This document shows, piece by piece, positions 38,695 through 52,200 of a DNA stretch of 64,000 bases; the stretch's first letter is position 1, and each line of letters opens with the position of its first letter. A model generated the notes under the pieces. That model ran no database searches and was not told the origin of the DNA. It was given only the letters and a program-made list of their open reading frames with translations. The stretch is from Vanilla planifolia. Lineage: Eukaryota; Streptophyta; Magnoliopsida; Asparagales; Orchidaceae. Made by a program: the position numbers and the translations under genes. The stretch covers positions 1-64,000 of the forward strand of contig JAIUJO010000090.1 of NCBI GenBank assembly GCA_023846275.1, read 5' to 3'.

Positions 38695-41600
38695 CTGTGT
38701 GTGTCTGTGTATTTGTGTGTGTGTGTGTGTGTGCTTGAGGATGTGTGTGCATGTGTGTGTCTACTTGTGTGCATATGTTTATGTTTGCTAATGTGTTTTT
38801 ATGTTGTCTAAGTTTCTTTGTGGTGTGTCTATGTGTGTCAGTACATTTGAAAGTGCATGTGTGTGTGGGTTTATGTGTCTATGCATGTTCATGTGTGTGT
38901 ATGTGTGGGGGTGTCTATATGCACGTGATTTTTCATGTGTGTGTGCATGTTGACACACCCATAAGTGTGTTTGTGTTTGGTTGTTTGTTGTTGTGGGTGT
39001 GGGTGTGTGTTTGGGTGTTTATGTGTGTGTGTTTGTGTGTACACATGCCTGTGTGTACATGTATGCATGCGCATGTTTGCATGCAAGCACATTTGTATGT
39101 GTAGATGCATGTGTGTGTTTGTTAGCATGTGTGTGTGCACATGCATGTGCGTGTGATTATATATGTGTGTCTATATCTATGTGGACATGTGTGTGTGTGC
39201 ATATGCATGCATATTTGTATGTTTGTAGGTACATTTGTTTTTACACTTCTATGTGTGTGTGCTCATTCACACCCATAGTTTAGTGTGTGCATATATGTGT
39301 GCTTGCATATGTGTGTAGATATGTGTGTGTAGGTGCATTTGAATTGGTGCGTGTGTTTGTATATGTATGTCATAGTGTGTTTTTTTGTGTGCATGTTTGT
39401 GTTCGCATGCATGTGTGTGGTTGTCTGTGCGAATCTATGTCCATGTGTGTGTGCATATGGGTGTGTATGTGTTCTTGTATGTGTATGTGCATGTGTATGT
39501 GTGTGTGTGTGCATTTCTATATGTTTGAGTGTGTGAGTGCATTTTTGTTTTGTAAAAGTGTGTGTATACATCTTAGGGTGTGTTCATGAGGGTGACATGT
39601 GTGTATGTTTTTGTACATATGTATGTATGTATGATCGTGCATTTATGTGTGTGATTATGCATTTGTGCATATGTGCAAGCATGTGCTTATGTTGGTCTGT
39701 TTGATCATATGTGTGCATGTATGTGGGTAGGTGTGTGAGTAATTATGTATGTGCATAAGCATGCTTGTGTGTGTACATGCATGCATGTGTTTTTATATGT
39801 GCATGTGTGCTTATGCTTAAGTGTGTCTACAAATACTTGTCCATGTGAGTGCATGTGCATGTGTGCATGCATGGGTACACATGTGTCTACAATTGGATTT
39901 GCATTGGTATGCTTGGGTACGTGCACATACGTGTATGCATGTGTGTTTGCACGTGTGAGTGAATATAATTTCTTCATGCACATGTGTCTATGTGCATTGG
40001 TACTCAAGTTTGTGTGCATGTGTATCTGTCTGCATATGTAGATGTGTTTATGTGTGGTTACATGTCTATCCTTATGGATGTGTGTGCAAGCATGTGTGTT
40101 TGTATGCATGCATATGTGTGTGTGTGTGTGGGTGCATGTGTGTGCATGTGCCTGTGTGAAAGTACTTGTTTTGTGCATGGTCGTGTGTGTGCATATCTTT
40201 GTTTCTCTATGTTTGTTTGTGGGTGTATGTATTTGAGCATGTGCATTTGGGTGCATGCATGTACATGTGTGCATGTGTGTGTGTGCATGCATACACGTAT
40301 GAGCATGTGTGCTTGTGTGTGTCTATGTGTGCTTATGTCTATGTGTGTGTGCATGCATTTGTGCATGTCTATGTGTGTGGATATACATGTGACTATGTGC
40401 ATGTCAACATCTATGTGTGCATATATGTATGTGTATGTGTATGTTCTATGTGCCTGCATTGGCATGCATGTGTGTGAGTGTCTGTGCATGTTTGTGTATG
40501 TGTATGCGTGCTTATGTGTGCATGCATGTGAATGCTAGGTGTATGTGTGAGAGTTATCTGTGTGCATGTGTGTGGGTATCAGCATGTGCATGTTTGTTCA
40601 TGTGTGTGAGTGTATGTGCATATGTGTATGTGTGTACATGTGATCAGTATATGTAGGTGCATGTACATGTATGTGTGTGTGTGTGCAATTATGCATTTGT
40701 AATTATCTATGTAAGCATGTTCATGTGTGTGTAGGCATATGTGTGTGTTTGTAAGCCTATGTGTGTGTGTGTTTGAGCATGTGTGTATTTTTATATGTGT
40801 GTCTATATATGTGTATAAGTGTGTTTGTTTGTATGTGTATGTTTGTGTGTGTGCATGCATGTGTGCATGCTTGTGCAATAGAATATGTGTACACTCATGT
40901 GTGCATGTGTGTGTCTTAGCTTGTGTAAGACTATGTGTGTTTTTTGGTTCTTGTTTTCATGCATGGGTGTGTTTGTATGCATGAGTGTGTGTGTGTGTGT
41001 CTTTGTGGGTGTGATCTATGTGCATGTAAATGCATGTGATTGGGCATGTGTGTGTGCCTATGTGTGCACATGCATGTGTACGCTCGTGTGTTCATGTGAG
41101 TGTGCTTTTATTTGTGTGTGTGTGTGTGTGCATGTTTGCGTGTGCATGGCATACATGTGTGTATCAATGAGTGTGTGCATGTGTGTATGTGTACACATCT
41201 GTGTTCATGTGTGTGCCTTAGTTCATATGTGTGTGTGTGTGTGCATATGCATGTGCGTGAGTGTACGTTTGTGCATATCTCTATGCATGTTCATGTGTCT
41301 ATTTGCATGCGTGATTTTGTGTACATGTGAGGGTGTTATGTGTTTATGTGGGCACAAGTGTGCCTATATTAGTGCATTAATGTGTGTGTACTTATGCATG
41401 TGTGTGTGCATGTGTTTGTGTGCATGTGCATGTTTATGTATCTTTGTGCATGTGCTAATGTGGGTGCACATGTATGTGTGTGCAAATGTGTGTGTGTTTG
41501 TGAATGCATGTGTGGTTATGTGCATGTGAGTGTGTGCATATGTGTATGTGTGCATACATGTGTTCTCATGTGTTGTTGTTATGTGTGTGTGTGCATGGCT

Positions 41601-41849
41601 ATGCACATGTATGCATTTTCGTGGGCTTGTGTGTGTGTATGTTTTTGTGTGCATGCATGTCTATGGGTGTGCATGTCTATAGGTGTGTGTGTATGTGGGT
41701 GTGTGCATGTGTTTGTGTCTGCATGTGCATGTGTGTGTGTAGGCATGTGTGCAAGTTTGTGTGCATGTGTGTGCACTTACTTGTGCATGTGTCTATGTGT
41801 GTGTGTGTGTGAGTGAGTGCATGTTTGTGCGTGAGTGTGTGTGGGCATG

Positions 41850-44800
41850 TGTGAGTGTGCATGTATGTGTGTGTGCTTATATTTTTGTGCATATGTGTGT
41901 ATGGTTGCATATGTCTATGTTTATGTGCATGCATGCATGTGTGTGTGCATGTGTTTGTGTGTGTGCTTGTGGGTGTACGTGCATGTACATGTGTGTCTAC
42001 TTGCATGTGTGCTTATACATATGTGTGTGAGTGTGTGTTTGAACATGCATGTGTGGCTGTGTATATGAGTACATGAGTGTGTGTGTGTGTGCATGTATGT
42101 GCTTGTGTGTGTTTGTGTGCATGTGAGTGCTTGTCCATATGTGCATGGGTAGACATGTGTGTTTGAGAAGTTGCACATGTGTGTGTGGGTGCATATGCAT
42201 TTGCATTTGTGTATGTGTTTGTGTGAATGAGTGTGCATGTATGTGTCTGTTTGTGCATATGCAATTACTGGTGTAATCATGCATATGTGTGTGTGTGTGT
42301 GCATGTGAGCATGTCTATCTTTCTATATATTTGTGTGAGCATGTTTGTGTGGTGGATGTGCATGTGCATGTGTGTGTATACATGTGTGTGTGTGTGATGA
42401 AATGCATGAGTATATGTGTTTGAGTGTGTGTCTGTGCATGAATGTTAGCTTTTGCATAGATGTCCGTACGTGAGTGTGTGTGCATGTGTCTGTAATTGCA
42501 TATGAGTCTGTGCTGGCATAGATGCATGTGTGTGCATGTGTCTATATGTATGCATGTGTGTGTGCATTCTTGTGTGTATGCTTGTATGTGTGCATGTATG
42601 AGTATATATGTTCATATGTGTATGTGTGCTTTTGTGTGTATATTTGTTTGATGCTTATATGTTTGTGCATGTATGTGTGGGTGGGTGTACATGACACGTG
42701 TGTGTGGGTATGCATGTGCATGTGTATAGGTGTTTGTGTGTGTATGTTTGCTTGTGCATGCACATGTGTGTGTTGTGTGTGCTTTTTATGCACGCAACTG
42801 GGTGTGGGTTTTTTTGGGCATATACATGTGTGTGTATCTGTGCACGTGTGTGTGTGTGTGCATGTGCATGCATTTGTATATGTGTATACATGTGTGTGTG
42901 TGTTTATGCATGTATTTGGGCATGTGTGTTCTTGTGTACTTATGTGTTGGCATGTATTTGCATGTTTGTGTATATGCATATGCAAATATGGGTGCATATG
43001 TGCTTGTGTTTGGATGCACGCAAGAGTGCATGTGTGTGCTTATGAGTAAGTGCCTATATTCTTGTGCAAGCATGTGCATGTGTGTATGTACATGTTTTCC
43101 TATGTGTGTGCTTGTGTATTAATGTGTTTGTGTGTGTGGGATTATGTGCATGTTCCTATCTTTGTGCAAGTGTGTGCATTTGTGTGCAAGTGTTTGTATG
43201 TGCATCTATGCATGTGCGTGTGCATGTGTGTGTATGTGTGCTTGTGCATGAGTGCATGTATGTGTGTGCATGTGTTCATACTCATGTGTGCATGTGTTCA
43301 TGTTCATGTGTGTGCATATGCACATGTGTATGTGGCTATGCACCAATGTGTGTATTTGCGTGTGTGTCTTTGCATGAGCATTTGTGTGTGCATGTGTATG
43401 CGTATGTGTGTATGATTTTGAATTTTTGTGTTCATGTGTTTATGAGTATGTGTATATGTGTGTGCATGTGTGTGTTTATGTATGTATGTGAATGCTTCTG
43501 TGTGTGTGTGTGTTTGTTTGCATGTTTGTATGTGTGTTTATGCGTGTACATTTGTGTGAACATAAGTGTGTGTGCATGTGTACTTATGTGAGTGTGTGTG
43601 TGCATATTAGTATATGTGTGTGTCTATGTTTGTGCATATCTACAAGTGCATGAATGTGTGTGCCTATGTCTATGCATGTGATTATGTGTGATTGCAAGCA
43701 TGTGGATGTGTGCATGTGTGGGTGTGTGTGCATATGTGTATGTGTGCATGAGAATATGTGTGTGCATGTGCATGCATGTGCTAATACTTATGTGCATGTG
43801 CATATGTGTGTGTGTGTGCCTTTTTTGTGAGCATATATGTGTGCATGTTTGAACGTTCGTACCATTGCGTTTATGCATTTTGTATTTGTGTGCATATTTG
43901 CTAATGCATTTGCATGTCTATGCATGCATTTGTGCATTGGGATGTGCCTATGAGCAAGTGTGCATTCCTATGTGCATGTATGTATGGATATGTGTTCGTG
44001 CTTTTATGTGTGTGTGTATGTATGTGTATGTGTGCCTACATGTGTGTGTGGTTTATTCAGATACATGTGTGTGTGTGTGTGCATGCGCATGTGGGCATGT
44101 ATTTTGTATGTATATATGTTTGTGTGTGTGTGCATGTAACCTTGTATGCATGCCTTCTTGTGTAAGTCTATGCTTGAGCTTGCATAATCTTGTTTATGTG
44201 TATCTATGTTTGTGTGTGTGTGTGTATGTGCATGAGCATATTTGTGTGTGCTCTTTTTGGAGCATGTCTACATGCCTACATGTGTAGGCATGTGTGTGCG
44301 TAAGTGTGTGTCCATGTTGGTGTGGACTGTGTACGTGTATTCCTTTGTGCTTGTGTGCATGAATGGGCATGTGCAAAAGTGTGTGTGTATGATCATATGT
44401 GTCTTTTTTTGGTTTTGAGTCTATGTTAATGTGTGCATGTGCATATGCATGTGTGTTTGTCTATGAGCATGTCTACATGTTAGTCTATGAACATCCATAT
44501 ATAAGTGTGTGGGAGTTTATATGCATCAACAACTACTTGTGCATTCATGTCTGTGTGTGCATGTATGCTTGTTTGCATTTGTGCACATGTTTTTGTGTTT
44601 GGATTTCTGTGTGTGCATGTGTTTGCATGTGTATGCATGTGAGCATTGGTAGGAGTGGGTGTGGATGGGCAAGCATGCGATTGTACATGTGCATGTGCAT
44701 GTGTGTTCAAATATGTTTGCTCATCTATGTGCATTTGCATGTATGTGCATGTCAGTTTGTGTGTGTGTGTGTGTGTGCATGTTTGCATGTTTGTGTGAAA

Positions 44801-47800
44801 GCATGTTCATGTGTGTAAGTTTGCATGTGTTTGTGTATTTGTGCATGTGTTTCTGTGTTTGTGTGCATGGTTTTGTGAACTCATGTGTGCATATGTGGTT
44901 GTGTTTGCATGTGTGCTTGTGAATACATGTTTTTGTGCATGTGCTTGCTTTTTTGCATGTGCATGTGTTGTTTGTACGTTTGTGTTTGTGTGTGCATGTG
45001 TGCATTGGTGTGTGGGTGTGTGTGCATTTTCGAGTGTGAGTGCTTAAGATTGTGTACAAGTTTGTGTGTAAATGCAGGATTGTGTTTGTGCATGTGTGCT
45101 TGTGTTTATGCAAATGCACGAGTGCTAAAATGTGTATTTCTACATGTGTGTGTGTCCATTTGCATAAGTGTGCATGTGTGTGGTCTTGTGTGTGTAGGGG
45201 TGTATGTGTGTACATCAGTGTGTGTGTTTGCATCATATTATGCATGCATGTGTGAGTTTGTGTAGGTGTGCATGTGTATCCATGTGTGTTTATGCATGTT
45301 TGTGTAGGGGGTGTGTGTATGGGCATGTTTTTGTGTGTATGTGTGTGTTTTCATGTGCATATGTGTGTGGGTGTGCATATCTTTATCTGTGTGTGAGTTT
45401 ATTCATGTGTGCGAGTGTGTTGGTTTTTGTGAGGATGTCTATTTGTGTGTTTGTATGCATGCATGTGTGTGCATGCATGCAAGTGTGTGTGTGTGTGTAC
45501 ATGCATGCATGTGTGTGTGTGCATGCACACATGTATGTGAATGTGTTTGTATGTGTATTTGCGTGAGAGTGAGCATCTATGTTCATACATGTGTGTATGG
45601 GTGTATATGTGTGTGTGTGTCTGTGAGCATAAGTGTGCATATGCTTTTGCTCATATGTGCATGCATGTTTATGTGTGTGCATGTGCGTGTGTGTGTTCTT
45701 ATGTCTAAATGTGTGTGTGTGCTTGCATATATTTGTGCACATCTGTGTATGCATGTGTGGTTGTGTATATGTATTTGTAGGTGCATGTGTGTCGATTATG
45801 TGTGTGCAAGGGCATGCAACTATCTACCTTTATATGTACGTGTGTGTGTTTGTACATATGTATGCATATGAATGTGCATGTGTTTACATGTATGGGTGTG
45901 TGCATATGTGAATGCTTGCACATGTGTGTATGCATGTGCATGTGAGTTTGTGGATGTGGGTGTACATACATGCAAATGTGTATGTGTGTTTTTGTTATAT
46001 GCATGCTCATGTGCACATATGTGTGGGAATATGTGTAAGTCTATGTGTGAGCATAGGTGTTTATGCATTCTTACATACATGTGTGTATGTGTTTGTGTTT
46101 GTGTGTGTATGTATGTGTCTATGAGTATGTGTGCTCGTACATGTGTGTGTCCATGTTTGTGCACATTCATGCATTTATGTATGTAATTGTGTGTAAGCTT
46201 CAAAATGTGTGGGTAATTGTGTGCATGTATGCATGAGTAGGAATGTGTGTGTTTGTACAAATAGGTGTGTTTGAGCAATTATGCATGTGTGGCTACTCAT
46301 CCATGTGGGTATATGCATGTGTGCATGTGTGTGTGCATGTGCATATATGTATGTGTGTGTGTGTGCACGCTAATGAGTGTGTATGTGTGTGAGCACATGT
46401 GTATATTCATGTGCATGTGTGCATGAGTGTGTGTGTGTGTGCATGTTCATGCATGTGTATCTGTGTGTACATGCATGAGCCTATATGTGTGTGTGTGTGT
46501 GTTTCTGTGTGCACATGTCTAAGCTTGTGTGTGTACATTTGTGTGTAACTATGTAGGTGTGATTGCATCTATATTTGTGTTTAAGTGTGTGTGCATTGGT
46601 GTGCATGTGTGTACATGTGTGCATGTGCTTCTATGTATGTGTGTGTGTTCGCATGGGTGTGTGCGTGTGTGCGCTTGTGTGTGTGTTCTTATGTGAGTGT
46701 GTATGTATTTGCATGTGTGTAGGTATGTGTAATGGTGTGTTCACATGTATAAGTTCATGTTCATGTTTGTGCTAGTTTGTTCGTGCATGTGTCCATTCAT
46801 GTGTGTGTGTGTGTGCTTGGGTAAGTCTATGCATTTGTGCATGTGTTTATATTCATGTTTGTGTCTGTATGCATGCATGTGTATATATGTGTATACATAC
46901 ATGCATGTATGTGTTTCTGTGTCTGTACGTATGTCTGTTCATGTGCATGTGTGTGTATTCATGCGTGTGCATGGGTGCATGTGTGTGTATGTGTTGGTGC
47001 ATATATGTGCATGTGTTTGTGCATGTGTGTACGTGCATGCATGTTTATGTGCATGTGTATGCAAATGTATGTGTTGTGCATGTGTGTGCATGTGTGTGCA
47101 TGTGTGACTTTGTCCATATGTGTTCTTGCCTGTGCATGTGTGTGTGCCCTTATTTGTTTGTGTGTTGTGTGTGACTATGCATGTGCATGTGCCTATGTAT
47201 AGGTGCACGTGCCTACATGGCTGTGCATATGCATGTAAGCAAATGGGTTTTTGTTTGTGTGCATATTTAAAAGAGTTTGTGCATGTGTGTGTGTGCATGC
47301 ATCTATGCATATGTATTGATTTGAGTTTTTGTATGAAAGTGTGTGTGTGTGTGTCTTGGAGCATTCATGTGTGTAACCATTGAAGCATGTGTGCATGTGT
47401 CTATGTGTATGGATATGTCTATATGTATGCATATGTCTATGTGTGTGTCTGGATGCATACATGTCTGTGCTTCTACGTACATGTGCTTATGCATTTGTGT
47501 GTGTTCATGTGTACTTGTTTGTTCATGTGTGGGTGCATATATATGCATGTATTCATGTGTGAGTTCATATGTTCCTATGTGTGTGTGCATGTATGCACAT
47601 GTTTGTGTATGTTTGTAACAGTGTGCACTTGTGCATATGTGTGTGCATGTTTATGCAGGTGTATTTTTTTTGTGTGCAATTTTGTGTTTTCATGCACACT
47701 TGCTAGTGTGATCTTGTGCATTTGTGCTGCATGTGTGTCCATGTAGTTTTGCATTTGTGTGGTTGGGAGTGTGTGTGACTGCATACAAATTTGTGTGTTG

Positions 47801-49200
47801 ATACGTGCGTATGTGTGTGTGTGCACCGATGTGTGCGAGCTTGGGTGTATGTATGCATGTTTGCTTGTGTTTGTGAATGTTTATGCATGTGTACACATAT
47901 GCGAGTGTGTGGGTATGTTAGTGTGTACCTGCATGTAGGTGCATGTGTGTGCATGTGAATGCATGCACTTGTGTTTGCATGTGCATGTGCATATGTGTGC
48001 ATGCATGTAACTTGTTCAAGTGTGTTTGATGGTGTGCATTTATGTACATGTGCATGTGAGCATGTGTGTATGTGTATGTATGGGTGTTTATCCATGCTTG
48101 TGTGTGCATGTGTGTATGGATGCATTTGTGCACATGGGCATGGGTGTATATGTGTGTGGACAAGTTTGTTAGTTTGTCTGTGTATGTGTGTGCTCATGTG
48201 TGTGTACGAGTGTGCATGCATGTGTGTATGTGTTTGCACATGTGTACTTGTGTGTACTATATGGCGTCTGCATTGGTGTGTATCGATGTGTGTGTGTGCA
48301 TATGTGTGTATGCATGTGCACATACTTCAATGCATTTTATTTGTGCATGTATGCTTATGTTTGTATTTATGTGTGCATGTGTGTGCTCATGTTAAAGTGT
48401 TAATGTGTGCATGTGTGTGCATGCATGTGTGCACGAACATATGTATGTGAGTCACTGACATTTGCATAAGTGTGTGTATATGCATGTGCATGCACATGTG
48501 TTAATGCTTTTGTGTGCTTACATGTGTACATATGTGCTTGTGTTTGTGTGTGTGTGCATGTGTTCCTAGGTACAAGTGTGGGTCAAAGTGTAGGTGTGTG
48601 TGAGTGTACATATGTGGTTGAGCTACGCATGTATGCACATGTGTCTGGTTCTATGGTTTTCCATGAATGTGTATTTGTTTTCATGTGAGAGGTTGAGTGC
48701 AAGTTTGTGTGTGTGTGCACATGCATGCACTTGTGTGTGTGTGTGTATGTGTTTATGAGGATGTGTGGATGTTTTAAGTGTAGGCATGTATGTCTGTGTG
48801 AATATGTGTGTGCATGTATATAAGCATGTTTATGCATGTGTGTGCATTTACATATCCAAGTGAGTACAAATGTGTGTTACTGAATGTGTGTGTATATATG
48901 CGTATATGTGCATCTGTGTGCATGTGTGTGCATGTGCATATATGTGTGTGTCTGGACATGTGCACGTGTGTGTCTGTATATGTGTGTGTAAATGATTATG
49001 CATGTATGTGTGTGTGTCTTTGGGTTTGTAATGCATGCATCTACATGTGCGTGCTTGTCTATGTGAGTGTGTGTACATGAGTGTTCATGTCTGTGAACCT
49101 TTGTGTGTGTGTACGTGTGCATGTGTGTGTGCATGTTGTGTGTATGCATACATGTGCATATTTGTGTGTGTGCATGTGCATGTATGCTAGAGTATATGTC
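41850..49200 (+). repeat. Higher-order module Y, copy Y2
   Basis: Colinear with Y1 at an offset of about 28.1-29.05 kb and with Y3 at about 7.42-7.75 kb, rising to about 8.3 kb at the end. Landmarks are listed under Y1. Additional Y2/Y3 pairs are tgtgtatgggcatgttttt at 45313 and 52798; ggtgcatgtgtgtcgattatg at 45780 against ggtgcattgtgcatgttatg at 53450; tctatggttttcc/gc at 48649 and 56386; and atccaagtgagtacaaatgt at 48854 and 57183. It lacks the 0.84-kb duplication of Y1. Confidence 0.75.
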
Positions 49201-49249
49201 TGTGTGCATGTGTGCATCGGTGCATGTGTGTGTATGTGTGACTGTCTGT

Positions 49250-52200
49250 GTATATTTGTGTATGTTTGTTTGTCAATGTGTGTGCATATGCATGTATGTG
49301 TGTGTGCATTTGTGTATGGTTGCATATGTGCATGTACGTACATGTATTCATGTGTGTGTATGTGTATGCTTGTGCATGTGTTTGTGTGTGTGTGCAAGTG
49401 GTGTGCATGCAAGTGTATGTGTGTGCTTGCAGGTGTGCTCTTACACGTGCATTTGAGTGTGTGCTTGTACGTGCATATGCATGTGTGCGTGTGAGTACAC
49501 GGGTGTACATTTGTGTTTTTAAGCATGTATGCATGTGAGTGCATGCATGTGGGTGTGTGTTCATGTGCAAGTATATGCATGTTTATGCGTGGTTATTCAT
49601 TTATGTGTGAGTGGTGTCACATGCATGTGTGTATGTGCATATGCATTTACACTTGTGTTTGTATTCATTGGCATGTGCGTGCAGGCGTGTGTCTATGCAA
49701 GCATGTGCATGTGTTTGTGTCATCGTGCACATGCATGTATGCACATACATGTGTGTGTCCATGTCTATCTTTCTGTGTATGTGTGTGAGCATGTTTGTGT
49801 GTGTGCATATTGTGTGCATGTGTGTTCTAATGTGCTTGTGTGTGAGAGAGAGTGCACGAGTGCATGTATTTTCTTGTGTGTGTGTGCATGGATGTCAGAG
49901 CATGTCTCCAAGTGTGTGTACATACATGTAAGTGTGTGCATGCATGCATGCATGAGCATGTATGCATGTGCATGTGTCTATATGTGTGCATATGTGTGTG
50001 CATTTTTGTGTGCATGCTTGTGTGTATACGCGCACATGTGTGCACAGTATGAGCATGCATATCCACATGGATTTGTGTGTGTGCATTTGTGTGCATGTTT
50101 GTTTTTTTTGCATACATGTGTTGGTGTGTGTGTGTATGTGTGTGCCTTGCGAGTGTGTAAGAATGCATGTATGTGTGCATGGGTGGGTGTGCAAGCGTGT
50201 GTGATGGGTATTTTTGTATGTATGTTTACCTTATGTGTGGGGGTGCATGTATGTGGATTTATCTATGTGTTTGTGTTGTGTGTTCATATGTACGCATGTA
50301 TGTGGGTGTGGGTGTGGGTATATGTGTGTATGTGCATGTGCATGTGTATTTGTCTATGCATGTGTGTTTATGTATGTGTATAAAAATCTGTATGCATGTG
50401 TGTGAATTTTTTTGTGTGTATGCATGTGTGTGGGTTTGTATATGTGTATCTATGTACCTATGGGTTGAAATGTGTTTACATGTTTATACCTATGCATATG
50501 CAAGCGTGGGTGCATATGTGCTTATGTTTATACACACATTTGAGTGTGTGTGTGCATGTGGGTGTGTGTGTGCCTATTAGTACATGTGTATATTTTTGTG
50601 CATTTGTGTTTGTGAGTGTGTATGGTTATTTGTGTGCCTACATGCATGTGCATATTGGTGCATGCAAGTGCGTATGTGTGTGAGTTTGTTTTAGTGTGTT
50701 TTGTGTGTGTGCATGTGTGTGCGTGCATGCTTGTGTGTATGTGTGGGTGCTCATGTGTGTGTGTGCATTCATCTTAATGTGTTGTTCATCCATGAGCGCA
50801 TGGCACTATGTGTGTGTGTGTGTTTCAATGAGTGTGTAGTAGTGTGCATTGCATGTGTTTATGTGTATGTGCATGTGATTGTGTTTGTGTGTCTGTGAGT
50901 GTAGGTGCATGTGTGTGCACATGTCTATGTGTGAGCAAGTGTGTACCTAAGCATGCATGTACATAGGCATGTGAGTGTGTTTGTCTACACGTGCATGCTT
51001 ATGTGGGCAAGTGCATGTGTGTATGCATGTGTATCTACATATATGATTGCATGTGTGTATGCATGTATGTGTTAGTGCATGTGTATATGTTCCTCTATAT
51101 GTGTATGTTTGTTTATGCATGTAGGTGTACATGTCTGTGTGTGTATGTTTGTTTATTCATGTAGGTGTACATGTTTGTGTGTGCGTATGTGTTGTTTTCC
51201 TCATGCATGTATGTATGTGCATGTGCATATGTGCCTACAAGTGTTTATATGTATGTGTGTGTGCATGTGCATTCATGTGCATGAGTGAGCATGTGGGCAC
51301 ATGTGTGTGCCTGTGTGCATCTTTTTTTTTGAGTGTATACATGTGTGTGTGCATGCATAAGTGTATGTGTGTGTGTGAGTATGTATGTTTGTGTTGTGTG
51401 ATTATGCATGTATACAAGACTATCCATGTGTGAGTTCTTGTGCATGTGTGTGCAAGAATATGGTTGTGAGTGTGCATGTGTGTGCATTTGTACATGTGTG
51501 TTTTTACATGATTGTGCATGTGTATGTCTATGTTTGCATCTGTGTGTGCCCATGAGTGTTTGTATCATTGTACATATGAGTACGCATCCATGTGCTTGTG
51601 TTTGTATGCTTAACTGTGTGTGCTTATGTGTGTGTGCATATGTGTGACTTTGCATGCACAAGAGTGTGCTTGTGCATGCGAGTGAGTGTGCATGTGTATT
51701 TGCTTTTTATGTGCTTGGGTTCACACTTGTTTGTGTGTGCATGTGGGAGTGTGTGTGTAGGTGCACAAGCATGTGTGTGCGTGTGTGTGTGGGTTTACAT
51801 GTGTGTGCATGTTTGTGGCAAGTTTACAAGAATATGGGTGTGTGTGTGCTTGCATGCACGTGAGTTTGTACGCAGATGTGTGTGTATCTATGAGCATGTC
51901 TGCATGTTAGTCAAAGTGCATACATGTATGTGTGTGTGTGTGTAAGTGCATATGCGTCTACGATTGCTTATGCATCCTTGTCTGTGTGTGCATGTATGCT
52001 TGTTTGCATTTATGCATTTTTTTTTGTGCACGTGTGGTTGTGTTTATGTTTGTGTTAGTGTTTGTGTATGTGTGTGCATGTGTTTGTATGTGTCTGCATG
52101 AGTGCATTAGTACGAGTGAGTTTGGATGGGTGAGCATGTAGCTGTACAGGTGCATGTGCATGCGTGTTCATTTATGTTTGTTCATGTATGTGCATTTGCA

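Larger units (their letters stand above)
34980..41850 (+). repeat. Higher-order module X, copy X2
   Basis: Colinear with X1 (7550-12800), and at 37150-38900 with X3 (62280-64000). It is about 1.65 kb longer than X1 because it keeps the 36-38 kb part that X1 lacks. It contains a clean (TA)n(TG)n microsatellite at 38659-38694 and a 24-bp duplication at 37713-37760. Confidence 0.75.
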